Of a stretch of DNA of 64,000 nucleotides, positions 9,426-17,471 are shown one piece after another. The stretch's first letter is position 1; each line of letters starts with the position of its first letter. Under the pieces are notes generated by a model. That model was not told the origin of the DNA, made no database searches, and saw only the letters and a program-made list of their open reading frames with translations. A program made the position numbers and the translations under genes. Source of the stretch: Thiofilum flexile DSM 14609 (lineage in GTDB: Bacteria > Pseudomonadota > Gammaproteobacteria > Thiotrichales > Thiotrichaceae); the NCBI RefSeq assembly GCF_000380185.1, contig NZ_KB904780.1:62001-126000 (forward strand), given 5' to 3'.

Positions 9426-9764
<339 letters not shown>

Positions 9765-9826
9765 TTACTATAACTCCATAACCGTCAGTGGAATGGACCT
9801 TAAAAACGTCCGGTTGATGAAGTCAA

Positions 9827-9842
9827 TGCAATTGATATGCCA
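9827..9842 (-). promoter_or_regulatory. Sigma-54 promoter of glnK-amtB
   Basis: Minus strand reads TGGCATATCAATTGCA. It matches the -24/-12 consensus TGGCAC-N5-TTGCA at all but one of the fixed positions, with the required 10 nt between the GG and GC dinucleotides. The predicted transcript start is near 9816, about 50 nt before the glnK ATG. Confidence 0.88.
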
Positions 9843-9871
9843 ATCCCATCCTAGCTCTCTCTATAAAGCAA

Positions 9872-9912
9872 AGTACCTAAATAGTGCATCGTTTTAGCAC
9901 CAAATAGGTGCA
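9872..9912 (-). promoter_or_regulatory. Two NtrC-binding sites upstream of glnK
   Basis: Two dyads match the NtrC site TGCACC-N5-GGTGCA. The distal one (9896-9912, AGCACC-AAATA-GGTGCA on the plus strand) matches 11 of 12 positions; the proximal one (9872-9888, AGTACC-TAAAT-AGTGCA) matches 9 of 12. They are 24 nt apart centre to centre and lie roughly 60-90 nt upstream of the predicted sigma-54 start, the usual enhancer arrangement. Confidence 0.85.
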
Positions 9913-10164
9913 AAAACTATTGCGCTGCACCATGGCAATAAATACTTGAGCCAAAGTCGTCAGGTATTTCTTCCGCAGCCGCTATGAATACATCCTTGTA
10001 CACTACAAAGCAGCATCCCTGCCGCCAAGACTGCTCCAAAAATACCCGCTGGCTTTGGTATATCTACTTCCTTAGTACATTTTATAATCATAAAATCACT
10101 GAACAAGGGTTTTGCTTGGGAAAATATTAGAACTTGTCTATAGTTAGGGAAAACTTAGATGGGG
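9913..10164. other. Rest of the glnK / SPOR-gene intergenic region
   Basis: Together with the promoter and NtrC sites this is about 405 nt between the divergent glnK and SPOR genes. Beyond those sites I see no open frame, repeat or hairpin worth naming. The promoter of the SPOR gene should lie here, but I could not pick out a convincing one. Confidence 0.5.
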
Positions 10165-10169
10165 ATAGC

Positions 10170-10892
10170 ATGTCTCAGCCAGTGAAAAGTTCCCAAGGAC
10201 AAAAAGGGGGCATTCGTTTATATCATGTATTATTGATTGTCATCTTAGTCGTAGGCACCGTTTTGCTTTATAAAAAAGGTTTGATTCCCGGTATATCTAG
10301 TTTGCCGACTATGAGTCAAATTACTGAAAAACTGCCCACTGTTAGCCTTCCTACATTGTCATCCAATAATACTAATACTCAACCGGGGGTCAATGTCTCA
10401 GTAGGTGTCCCTGAGGGAGAGTTATTGAATGATGAATGGGTGCCACCGAGTGATGATAACTCCGTCTATCAAGATAATAATGAGTCCTCTATTTCACTGA
10501 TGACTCAAGAGCCTGCACCCGTTACTAAAACTCAAACAGTCCAAGAACCCAAACCTGTCACACGTCCCAAACGCGTGACACCCCCAGCACCCGTCAAAGT
10601 TAAGAATCCACCGCCTGAGTTTCCGGCTAATTTGGCTAATGGTTATTACACGGTACAGGTATACGCAGGCTATAACTCCAAAACGGCCTATAGTATCCGG
10701 CGCTCTTTAGAGCAAGATGGTTATTTAGTCTATATTTATCGCATAGAAGATCGTACAGGGATGTTATTTAGAGTACGGATTGGGCGTTATGCCAATCTAA
10801 ATAGCGCTCGTGCGGTACGTGATCAAATTCGCCGCCGCTATCCTAAGCATCTGAGCCAGAGTTTTGTGATGATGCGCCAGTCCACTTTGTGA
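10170..10892 (+). CDS. SPOR-domain membrane protein
   Basis: Single-pass inner-membrane protein of 240 aa with a short cytoplasmic N-terminus, a membrane helix (YHVLLIVILVVGTVLLY, near 19-35), a proline/threonine-rich periplasmic linker, and a C-terminal SPOR domain from about residue 160. The SPOR hallmark YYTVQVYAGYNSKTAYSIRR is followed by the RIED...FRVRIGRYANLNSAR half. SPOR domains bind denuded peptidoglycan at the septum, so a role in division or wall remodelling is likely, but the specific gene is not recognised. Start: the ATG at 10170 has GGGGA 5 nt upstream and is preferred over an in-frame TTG at 10134. Confidence 0.82.
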   Translation: MSQPVKSSQGQKGGIRLYHVLLIVILVVGTVLLYKKGLIPGISSLPTMSQITEKLPTVSLPTLSSNNTNTQPGVNVSVGVPEGELLNDEWVPPSDDNSVYQDNNESSISLMTQEPAPVTKTQTVQEPKPVTRPKRVTPPAPVKVKNPPPEFPANLANGYYTVQVYAGYNSKTAYSIRRSLEQDGYLVYIYRIEDRTGMLFRVRIGRYANLNSARAVRDQIRRRYPKHLSQSFVMMRQSTL

Positions 10893-10895
10893 TGT

Positions 10896-10921
10896 GACGC
10901 CTAGTTTATTCCCTAGGCGTC
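10896..10921. terminator. Hairpin between convergent SPOR gene and HNH gene
   Basis: A perfect 9-bp stem (GACGCCTAG / CTAGGCGTC at 10896-10904 and 10913-10921) has an 8-nt loop, right at the convergent junction. There is no U-run on either side, so it is either a weak terminator or a simple transcript-end structure. Confidence 0.4.
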
Positions 10922-10935
10922 CTTGAGCGGTTTAC

Positions 10936-11523
10936 TTATTGCAAACGCCCACGTAACCGGCTACTACGGGGAAAATGAGCGCATAAAAACTCCATCTGAT
11001 CTACTAAAATATGTCTACCTTGTAAATAGACATATTCCGCATAGGTAGGCTGAAAAGGAATGGCTAAGAGTGGCATATGTGCCTGCTCTGGCGTACGCCC
11101 CCCTTTGAGACTATTGCAATGACGGCAAGCGGTCACAACATTAGTCCATGTATCCTGCCCTCCTTGCACGAGCGGACGAATATGATCACGGGATAAATGC
11201 CGCTCACTAAAGGTTTGACCACAATACATACAAGTATGGCTATCCCGTCTAAATAAGGCCGGATTATTTAGAGGCGGTATATATTGCTGACTATTAAGCC
11301 CATGCTGACTACCAATAGTTGCGATAATAGAATTGATTTCAAGCAAACTTTGTTCACCTGTACGCGCATTAACGCCCCCATGTATCACTAATAGTGATGT
11401 GCCACAGGTATAGGCGACTTGATCGGTACAATATAATTTTACTGCGGTTTGGAAGTGAATCCATTCAAGTGGTAACCCACTGATATCCGTTCGCAAAATA
11501 GCTTGATTTAAGTTTTGTTCCAT
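10936..11523 (-). CDS. HNH endonuclease family protein
   Basis: The C-terminal half is a typical HNH nuclease module of the HNH_5 kind. A zinc knuckle CMYCG (near 106) and CRHCN (near 142) brackets the ββα-metal core RDHIRPLVQGGQDTWTNVVTAC; the catalytic His is in RDHI. The N-terminal 95 residues (GLPLEWIHFQTAVKLYC...) match the housekeeping HNH proteins of proteobacteria that are found outside mobile elements. Their function is not established. Start: ATG at 11523 has AAGGA 7 nt upstream, whereas the in-frame ATG at 11541 has none. Isolated gene, 195 aa. Confidence 0.85.
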   Translation of the reverse strand: MEQNLNQAILRTDISGLPLEWIHFQTAVKLYCTDQVAYTCGTSLLVIHGGVNARTGEQSLLEINSIIATIGSQHGLNSQQYIPPLNNPALFRRDSHTCMYCGQTFSERHLSRDHIRPLVQGGQDTWTNVVTACRHCNSLKGGRTPEQAHMPLLAIPFQPTYAEYVYLQGRHILVDQMEFLCAHFPRSSRLRGRLQ

Positions 11524-11643
11524 ATCGTTATCCTTATGCATTAGTCTGTCAGCACTGATAGGCTCCTATCCTACTGAGTAAGTGAGTAAAAAAGTTAAAG
11601 CACATGACAAGCACTTAACGAGCATATTAACGAAACCTAATGC

Positions 11644-11673
11644 TTGTCGGTTAGACCTCGATTGGATTATGCT
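11644..11673 (+). promoter_or_regulatory. Candidate sigma-70 promoter of the 34-codon gene
   Basis: TTGTCG (11644-11649) and TATGCT (11668-11673) are spaced 18 nt apart, pointing at the small gene that starts at 11707. This would give a leader of about 27 nt. Confidence 0.5.
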
Positions 11674-11706
11674 CTACATTAGTTAATCTGTGAAAAGGTA
11701 AATAGT

Positions 11707-11811
11707 ATGTTTAAATTAGATTTCGGCTTTGGTTTACCTATGGCTATTGTGGTGGCATTGATTGCATGGTCATGGTTTTCCTTCTTTTCGGTGGTATTCT
11801 TTGGTAATTAA
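11707..11811 (+). CDS. Small membrane protein, 34 aa
   Basis: A short reading frame with the marks of a real gene: a promoter-like pair at 11644-11673, a ribosome site (AAAGGT, 7-8 nt before ATG) and a strong terminator 18 nt after the stop. The peptide begins MFKLDFGFGLPMAIVVALIA and ends WSWFSFFSVVFFGN, so it is one hydrophobic helix from about residue 9 to 32 with aromatic residues at its end. Such micro-proteins are often subunits or regulators of membrane complexes. No family is recognised and no partner is encoded next to it. Function unknown. Confidence 0.6.
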   Translation: MFKLDFGFGLPMAIVVALIAWSWFSFFSVVFFGN

Positions 11812-11828
11812 GCCCTTTTGAATAGACC

Positions 11829-11858
11829 AAAAAAAAGCCGCTGAGTGCGGCTTTTTTT
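11829..11858. terminator. Bidirectional terminator between the small gene and rpoH
   Basis: GCCGC (11837-11841) and GCGGC (11847-11851) form a GC core, extended by A-run/T-run pairing on both sides, with a 5-nt loop TGAGT. A U-run follows on each strand, so it can end both the 34-codon gene and rpoH. Confidence 0.88.
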
Positions 11859-11871
11859 ACGGAAGTGATGG

Positions 11872-12738
11872 TTATACTTCCAAAGCGACCGCCTGTTTCA
11901 ATTTCTTAACCGCTACATTTTCTAGCTGACGTATCCGTTCAGCCGAGACATTATAACGTTCTGCTAGCTCTTGTAGGGTGGCCTTTTCTTCAGCCAACCA
12001 ACGACTTGCTAAAATATCACGGCTACGATCGTCCAACTCCGCCAATGCAAGCGCAAAGCGTTCACGCGTAAACTCTTCCCATTCCTCGTTTTCGAGAACC
12101 TCAGAAGGATCATACGTGCTACTGGCTAAATATTGTTGCGGCGCATAATGCTGCTCACTGTCTTCTTGATCCGGTGACAGATCAAACGCCACATCTTGTG
12201 CGCTCATGCGCTTTTCCATCTCTAACACATCCGCTGTTGTGACCCCTAGATCATTAGCAACGGATTGAGCCTCTTGATGAGTCAGCCAACCTAAGCGATT
12301 TTTACTACTACGTAAATTAAAAAATAGTTTACGCTGAGCTTTGGTAGTCGCAACCTTAACAATCTTCCAATTTCGCAGGATAAATTCGTGAATTTCTGCG
12401 CGAATCCAATGAACAGCAAACGAAATCAGGCGCACATTCACCTCAGGATCAAAACGTTTGACCGCTTTCATGAGGCCAATGTTCCCTTCCTGAATTAAAT
12501 CACCTAATGCTAGACCATAACCATTATAGCCCCTAGCTACTTTCACCACAAAACGCAGGTTATGTAATACCAAACGCCGGGCTGCATCTAAGTCATCATA
12601 TAAGCGTAGGCGTGTAGCTAATTCTTTTTCTTCGTCGGCCTCCAATACGGGAATCGCATGAATGGCATGAACATAGCTCTCCAAGCTCCCCACGGGGCTT
12701 GGTAAAGTCTGTCCACGAAGCATCAATGCTTGACTCAT
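11872..12738 (-). CDS. rpoH: RNA polymerase heat-shock sigma factor (sigma-32)
   Basis: Directs RNA polymerase to heat-shock promoters. 288 aa. Region 2 is seen as [15 protein letters not shown] ... [18 protein letters not shown] ... [19 protein letters not shown]. It is followed by the RpoH box QRKLFFNLR (residues 135-143), unique to sigma-32. Region 4 carries the helix-turn-helix near [19 protein letters not shown]. Start: ATG at 12738 has AAGGAG upstream. An exact CIRCE element overlies its likely promoter (12791-12820), suggesting repression by HrcA. It is divergent from a long coiled-coil gene and ends in the terminator at 11829-11858. Confidence 0.96.
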   Translation of the reverse strand: MSQALMLRGQTLPSPVGSLESYVHAIHAIPVLEADEEKELATRLRLYDDLDAARRLVLHNLRFVVKVARGYNGYGLALGDLIQEGNIGLMKAVKRFDPEVNVRLISFAVHWIRAEIHEFILRNWKIVKVATTKAQRKLFFNLRSSKNRLGWLTHQEAQSVANDLGVTTADVLEMEKRMSAQDVAFDLSPDQEDSEQHYAPQQYLASSTYDPSEVLENEEWEEFTRERFALALAELDDRSRDILASRWLAEEKATLQELAERYNVSAERIRQLENVAVKKLKQAVALEV

Positions 12739-12790
12739 AATGGGGTAATCTCCTTAAGATAAATTATATTTTAGTACTTGACTTTGGCTT

Positions 12791-12820
12791 ATTTTAGCAC
12801 TCTTTAATTAGGAGTGCTAA
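12791..12820 (-). promoter_or_regulatory. Candidate rpoH promoter inside the CIRCE element
   Basis: On the minus strand TTAGCA (12820-12815) and TAAAAT (12796-12791) are separated by 18 nt. The -10 matches 5 of 6 and the -35 matches 4 of 6. The start would fall near 12784, giving a leader of about 45 nt. The pair is almost congruent with CIRCE, so bound HrcA would block it. Confidence 0.5.
12794..12820. promoter_or_regulatory. CIRCE element (HrcA operator)
   Basis: TTAGCACTC-N9-GAGTGCTAA: all 18 arm positions equal the CIRCE consensus and the spacer is the required 9 nt. It lies 55 nt upstream of the rpoH start and 124 nt upstream of the divergent gene. CIRCE is the operator of the heat-shock repressor HrcA; no hrcA gene is in this window. 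Confidence 0.93.
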
Positions 12821-12944
12821 TTTTTTTAGTTAAAATCACTTGACAGCTCGTAAACAGAATTGCTACCTCTGTACTCCTCATCCTTTAGCTACCTTTTAAG
12901 TGCTTTTATGATCAAACGATCTTATCACTTAGAGTAGTTCTACT

Positions 12945-14468
12945 ATGCTTGGCCCTACAGATCATTCCACTGACGCTCATGCCACTGGCAATGCTCTCAA
13001 AGCAAACTCTGGCTTAGTCAATATATCCCTCGATGACCGGGGTACTGAACAACATATTCAAGTACTAGAGGCCGAACTCGCTAAACGCAATCAACTGATT
13101 GAAGAGTTCGAGTACCTACTAGAAACACGTACTAAGCAAATTAACGATAAAGACTTGCAACTACAAAACAAAATACGTGAATTGCAAAGCCATCTAGAAC
13201 AACAAGAATATAGCTATGTTCAGGATAATAAATCCGCCCCCGACATCGTTAATCAAATTAATAATTTACGCAAACAATTAGTCAATAAAGATCAAGACCT
13301 TTATCAGCTTAAGTCACAGTATGAAGAAAACTTACAGCAACGGGATAAGCAACTCGAAGCACGCGAACGTCTACTTGCTAAACGCCATCGTGAAATTGAA
13401 ATTCGTGATCAACAACTCGCCAAGCGTGACGAGATCATTACTGCTTTAGAGTCAAAGTTACTCGAACTGAATCGTTGGACACACGAGCACCAAAAACAAC
13501 AAGCCCAAACCGCCAATATTGTCGCCGATCACCAACAAATGATTAGCGAACAAGAGCAACACCTCTTACAACGCGATCAGCAACTAGCGGAGCGGGACAA
13601 ACAAATTGCTCAACGTGATCAAGAAGTTAGCGCTAAAGCAGAGCTTTTGTCTCAACGCGACTCGCATTTAACCGCACAAACTTCACAGCTCACTAGTCGT
13701 GATCAGGCCATTCAGGAGCGTGATAAAACTATTCAAGAATTACAGCAACATATTGAAAAACTGGATGCTATTTTGCAAGCTCGTCAGGATAAATTAGAGT
13801 CTTGCCACCATCAGTTTGTTAAATTAGAAAAACTCTTACTGACTAAATCACTCTATACTGAACACCTAGAGCGCCAACTACAAGAATGGCAATTACATCT
13901 GCACGAACGTGAACAGGCACTCACTCAGCAACAACAACAGGTAGTTCAGTTACAAAATAGCTTATTGGAAAAAGACCACCTAATTGCTGAAAAAGATCAA
14001 ACCTTACTCAAACAGGGGCATAGCCTAGAGCAACACACGTTACAGCTTCAGGATCGGGAAAAACAGTTGAGCCAACGCGAGCAAAATGTAGAGCAGCGTC
14101 AACAGAGTGTGAGTACCTTAGAGGCAGAACTCAAAACACAATTAGGCAAACTAGGTGAGCTATTAATAGCACCGCAACATCCTCTCACAGGACACACCGA
14201 GCTACTCAGACAAGCCCAACACCGTATAGAACAACGGGAGCAACACCTACAGCGCTTAGAACAACAACTGGCGCAGCGTTTAGAAAGCTTACAAAGCTAT
14301 CAGGAGTCAGAAAGCAACCGTTACAATGAAGCACTCAAACAACGTGAGAAAGTCATTCAGATCAAAACGCAAATGATTGAACAGCTCAATCAGCAATTAC
14401 TAGTTAGAGACAAAATCTTACGCCAGCGTGATCAACAACTGCATAAATTACGCTCACCCGTGTATTAA
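12945..14468 (+). CDS. Long coiled-coil protein of unknown function
   Basis: A 507-aa soluble protein that is almost entirely predicted coiled coil from about residue 35 to the end. It is built of loosely repeated units of the type QQLAxRDxxI / ERDKxIxxR (for instance DQQLAKRDEIITALE and DQQLAERDKQIAQRD). It is very rich in Gln, Glu, Arg and Leu. There is no signal peptide, membrane helix or enzymatic motif. The first 30 residues are low-complexity and polar. The gene is divergent from rpoH and shares its upstream region, including the CIRCE element. Structural or scaffolding roles are typical for such proteins, but none is shown here. The ribosome site is weak. Confidence 0.8.
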   Translation: MLGPTDHSTDAHATGNALKANSGLVNISLDDRGTEQHIQVLEAELAKRNQLIEEFEYLLETRTKQINDKDLQLQNKIRELQSHLEQQEYSYVQDNKSAPDIVNQINNLRKQLVNKDQDLYQLKSQYEENLQQRDKQLEARERLLAKRHREIEIRDQQLAKRDEIITALESKLLELNRWTHEHQKQQAQTANIVADHQQMISEQEQHLLQRDQQLAERDKQIAQRDQEVSAKAELLSQRDSHLTAQTSQLTSRDQAIQERDKTIQELQQHIEKLDAILQARQDKLESCHHQFVKLEKLLLTKSLYTEHLERQLQEWQLHLHEREQALTQQQQQVVQLQNSLLEKDHLIAEKDQTLLKQGHSLEQHTLQLQDREKQLSQREQNVEQRQQSVSTLEAELKTQLGKLGELLIAPQHPLTGHTELLRQAQHRIEQREQHLQRLEQQLAQRLESLQSYQESESNRYNEALKQREKVIQIKTQMIEQLNQQLLVRDKILRQRDQQLHKLRSPVY

Positions 14469-14496
14469 CGAAGTCGCTGATACGCTCTGATTTGGC

Positions 14497-15435
14497 TTAA
14501 GGCTCAATATCGATAGCTCGACTCTTTTTATGCTTTAAGGGCGCAATAGCTTGCAACCAGTCTTGCGCTTGCTCCGTAATAGCACGCACGGCGGGATGGG
14601 TAATACGGCGCTCTACTGAAATGGCATAAAAATTTTCCCACATATCCCTTGGACTACCAATCAGCTCAATCCCTTCACTTTTCAGTGCCTCAGCCAAAAC
14701 GGTAGGGGCAGTGAAAACACCGCGTCCAGCTAAACCAAAAGCCTTCATTAAGGCACTATCATCAAATTCACCGACGATTCTAGGCTCAATATTTTGGTCA
14801 TAAAACCAACGCATGAGTTGAGTACGAATAGCCGCGCCCTCATTAGGCATTAATAAGGGAGCTTGATGTAAGCACTGAGGAAACTCGCCTATTAGTTCTT
14901 GTTTAACTTCTTTACTGCTAAAAAAACTAATACTACTGGCTCCTAAAGCGTGACTAAAACCCTTTACATTCATAGTAGCGGGCATGGGACTATCTGCGAG
15001 AACTAGTTCCATGCGATGTACGGCTAACTCACCTAATAAGTCGGGTAGCTTGCCCTCGGTACAAATAATATGAATGGGCTTGGCTAAAGTCATAGCAGGT
15101 TCGAGAATTTTGTAGGCAATGGACTTGGGAACTAAGTCCGACACCCCCACTCTAAAAAGTTGGGCTTTGCCTTCGGGATAATGTTGCAATAGCTCACGCA
15201 TTTCAGCACCGAGGGCAAAAATTTCATCTGCATAATCGAGAGCAACCTGTCCAGCTTCGCTGAGTTCTAAATTGCGGCCTCGCCGATGGAAGAGTTGAGT
15301 ACCTAAATCTCCCTCTAACATTCCTAGCTGCATACTGATAGTTTGTGGGGTAATATGTAGCCTATCACTAGCGCGAGCAATACTTCCCGCCTTGGCGACC
15401 TCTCGAAAATAATACAGATGTTTATAATTCAACAT
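14497..15435 (-). CDS. nhaR: LysR-family regulator, NhaR type
   Basis: DNA-binding regulator. The N-terminal winged helix-turn-helix (LNYKHLYYFREVAKAGSIAR ... PQTISMQLGMLEGDLGTQLF) and the ligand-binding half match NhaR. Good signs are LYYF and PQTI near the start, and GEFDDSALMKAFGLAGRGVF near 225-244, which parallels the GEFDDAALMKAFG of E. coli NhaR. In E. coli NhaR activates the sodium/proton antiporter nhaA under sodium stress and also the pga biofilm genes. No antiporter gene is adjacent here, so targets are unknown. 312 aa. It is divergent from the Rrf2-family gene, with 112 nt between. Confidence 0.85.
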   Translation of the reverse strand: MLNYKHLYYFREVAKAGSIARASDRLHITPQTISMQLGMLEGDLGTQLFHRRGRNLELSEAGQVALDYADEIFALGAEMRELLQHYPEGKAQLFRVGVSDLVPKSIAYKILEPAMTLAKPIHIICTEGKLPDLLGELAVHRMELVLADSPMPATMNVKGFSHALGASSISFFSSKEVKQELIGEFPQCLHQAPLLMPNEGAAIRTQLMRWFYDQNIEPRIVGEFDDSALMKAFGLAGRGVFTAPTVLAEALKSEGIELIGSPRDMWENFYAISVERRITHPAVRAITEQAQDWLQAIAPLKHKKSRAIDIEP

Positions 15436-15547
15436 TGAGAACCATCAACTTTAAACTGACAAAAGACCAAGATAATCGACTTTTCAATCTTACCTTTTAG
15501 ACCTATAGTTGATATTAAGATAAATAGAAAATTAGGGAGAAAGTATT

Positions 15548-16036
15548 ATGACACTTTCGGAACACGGATGGAACGCTATCATGACCATGGCAACTCTCGC
15601 CACCCACATGGGTGCTGAGGCGCTACGCTTGAAAGACATTCGCGCTCAAGTTAAAGTTTCTCGTCCTTATATGGAGCGTACTCTCGCTAAATTACGTCAG
15701 GCGGGCTTAGTCGAGGGCATTCGCGGCACAGGGGGCGGTTATTACTTAAGTAAGCCTGCGCATCAAATTACCTTAGCTGAGATTGTCACGGCGGCTGAAT
15801 CGCCAGAGCCTCATGCACAATGGCTCGATATGCAACCGACTACCGTTGAACAATTAGTCACGCAAGAAATTTGGCGCGAAATGGATAATAAACTACACGG
15901 TTTATTAGCCAGTGTAACCTTAGGTAGCTTATTACGCATTGAGCAAAGACGTCCTAGTTATAAACCCGGACTCACTGCTCGCCTGATTGCTAAGATGTTT
16001 CCACCACGTCTACCTGAAACCGGCATGGCTTATTAA
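15548..16036 (+). CDS. Rrf2/IscR-like regulator lacking cluster cysteines
   Basis: Rrf2-family transcription factor of 162 aa. The winged helix-turn-helix (LRLKDIRAQVKVSRPYMERT, then LVEGIRGTGGGYYLSKP) is well kept. The stretch LVTQEIWREMDNKLHGLLAS near 108-127 and VTLGSLL align by eye with the IscR dimer helix. The segment where IscR holds its 2Fe-2S cysteines is present as a linker but the protein contains no cysteine at all. So it cannot sense through the usual cluster. AGGGAGA precedes the ATG. Targets are unknown; the divergent nhaR-type gene is one candidate. Confidence 0.88.
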   Translation: MTLSEHGWNAIMTMATLATHMGAEALRLKDIRAQVKVSRPYMERTLAKLRQAGLVEGIRGTGGGYYLSKPAHQITLAEIVTAAESPEPHAQWLDMQPTTVEQLVTQEIWREMDNKLHGLLASVTLGSLLRIEQRRPSYKPGLTARLIAKMFPPRLPETGMAY

Positions 16037-16196
16037 AGCGTATGAGTTAGGATATGCACAAAATTGCACATCTTATTCATTATTCTTGCACGGTTGCCGA
16101 CTAGACTCTAAGCACTGACACAAAATGACGACTTAGTAAACGACAATATAAAAAATTCCTCCATGCCTCATTTAACAATTGACGAATAGAGGATTC

Positions 16197-16236
16197 CCCG
16201 CGTTGTACCTATCAACTCACAACGCGGGTTTAACTT
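16197..16236 (+). terminator. Hairpin with T-rich tail downstream of the Rrf2 gene
   Basis: A perfect 10-bp GC-rich stem (CCCGCGTTGT / ACAACGCGGG at 16197-16206 and 16219-16228) has a 12-nt loop, followed on the plus strand by TTTAACTTTTT. It lies 160 nt after the Rrf2 gene stop and may also shield the convergent rhomboid gene. Confidence 0.6.
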
Positions 16237-16265
16237 TTTAACACGTTTTAAATCAAAAAAATAGC

Positions 16266-16856
16266 TTAGCTTTCTGATTTATTGCGTTTTAAAAATAACC
16301 AAGCGACTAGCGCTCCGGCAATGGCACCAAATAAATGACCATCCCAAGACACACCACGCTGACCCGGCAAAACACCTAATAGTAATGTACCACCATACAT
16401 AAAAACCACAATAGCACTGAGTATTAAAGGTACAACACGGCGCTCTAATAACCCAGAGATAATGACAAAGCTTGCCAGACCAAATACTAAGGCACTCGCC
16501 CCAATGTGTAACGCAGTACGTCCAAATAGCCATAGTAATAAGCCACTTAAGAGCATAATCCCTACCACTACCCAACGTGTATCTGCTCTAGAGCCGGCTA
16601 ATAGCACCAATAAGATTACTAAGGGCACGGTATTATTCAGTAAATGTGTATAGCTACCATGTAAAAAAGGCATGGTTACAATGCCAACTAAGCCTTCTCC
16701 CTCACGGGGTACTAATCCCCATTGCTCCAAGGGTAAAAAGCGGTCTAAGGCAAATACAACCCAAATAGCGGCAATAAATATAAAGACTAACCATAATTCA
16801 TCCTTAATACGGTGTATATGACTTTGCCCAGCCTTATTATTAAAAAAATTCGTCAT
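16266..16856 (-). CDS. Rhomboid family intramembrane serine protease
   Basis: Six hydrophobic segments in 196 aa, the basic rhomboid layout. HGSYTHLLNNTVPL (near 66-79) is the helix-2 HxxxN oxyanion region. The catalytic serine would be in HIGASALVFGLASF (G-x-S-x, near 117-130), and the catalytic histidine is in WDGHLFGAIAGALVAW near 171-186. Rhomboids cut substrates within the membrane; substrate unknown. It is the last of three genes (PqiA-like, DUF1415, rhomboid) with short gaps, on the same strand. Confidence 0.85.
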   Translation of the reverse strand: MTNFFNNKAGQSHIHRIKDELWLVFIFIAAIWVVFALDRFLPLEQWGLVPREGEGLVGIVTMPFLHGSYTHLLNNTVPLVILLVLLAGSRADTRWVVVGIMLLSGLLLWLFGRTALHIGASALVFGLASFVIISGLLERRVVPLILSAIVVFMYGGTLLLGVLPGQRGVSWDGHLFGAIAGALVAWLFLKRNKSES

Positions 16857-16892
16857 GGATTAGCCTCTGTTAGTTATTAATCATGGATAGTA

Positions 16893-17465
16893 TTAATCAC
16901 GTTTGCATTGAGCGAGCAATGTTCGCATATGCTCAATACCTAAATTACGCACATGTTCGATATTGCGTATCGGTATGGCATCAATATTAGGATGATAGTC
17001 GATAGCCTGCTCAATGCTAGCCTCTCTGATCAAATGCAACATAGGATAAGGTGAGCGATTGGTAAAATTCTCCACATCGTCATAATCGGTATCGGCAAAT
17101 TGATAGTGAGGATGAAAGGAGGCCACTTGAATCTCCCCTTCTAAATCCAGTTCTAGCAATAAATCATCCACTTGATCTAGAAAAGCGTTATAGACCCCAA
17201 AATCCTGCAAGACATTAGGGTGAATTAAGAGGGTCGTTTCCAGTTCCTGCACGGGTGTATGCGCTAAGTGTTCTAAGGCTTGGGTCAGATCGGACAATAA
17301 TTGCTTGGGGCGCTGAGCATGACTGACCTGATACAGCACACGATTTTCCCGCACAGGTTTACCCGCAAAGGGGCATAAATTTTCTTTTACCACCCACTGC
17401 TCTACCCAGCAGCGCGTTGCTTGCAGCACAGCGGCGTGCTCATTTTCTTGTTCAGACATATCCAT
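16893..17465 (-). CDS. DUF1415 family protein
   Basis: Matches the DUF1415 family of proteobacteria: TRCWVEQWVVKENLCPFAGKP near 17-37, the LYQVSHA strand, and a C-terminal block HPNIDAIPIRNIEHVRNLG. 190 aa, no signal peptide or membrane helix, so cytoplasmic. The family has no established function. The kept cysteine in NLCPFA is noteworthy. It starts 6 nt after the PqiA-like gene, so the two are probably translated from one mRNA. Two ATG codons (residues 1 and 3) are equally possible starts. Confidence 0.85.
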   Translation of the reverse strand: MDMSEQENEHAAVLQATRCWVEQWVVKENLCPFAGKPVRENRVLYQVSHAQRPKQLLSDLTQALEHLAHTPVQELETTLLIHPNVLQDFGVYNAFLDQVDDLLLELDLEGEIQVASFHPHYQFADTDYDDVENFTNRSPYPMLHLIREASIEQAIDYHPNIDAIPIRNIEHVRNLGIEHMRTLLAQCKRD

Positions 17466-17471
17466 TACTCA

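Noticed and set aside
12794-12820. Reading the rpoH-upstream hairpin as a terminator for a plus-strand transcript
   Set aside because: No plus-strand gene ends there, and the exact 9-9-9 CIRCE pattern explains it better.
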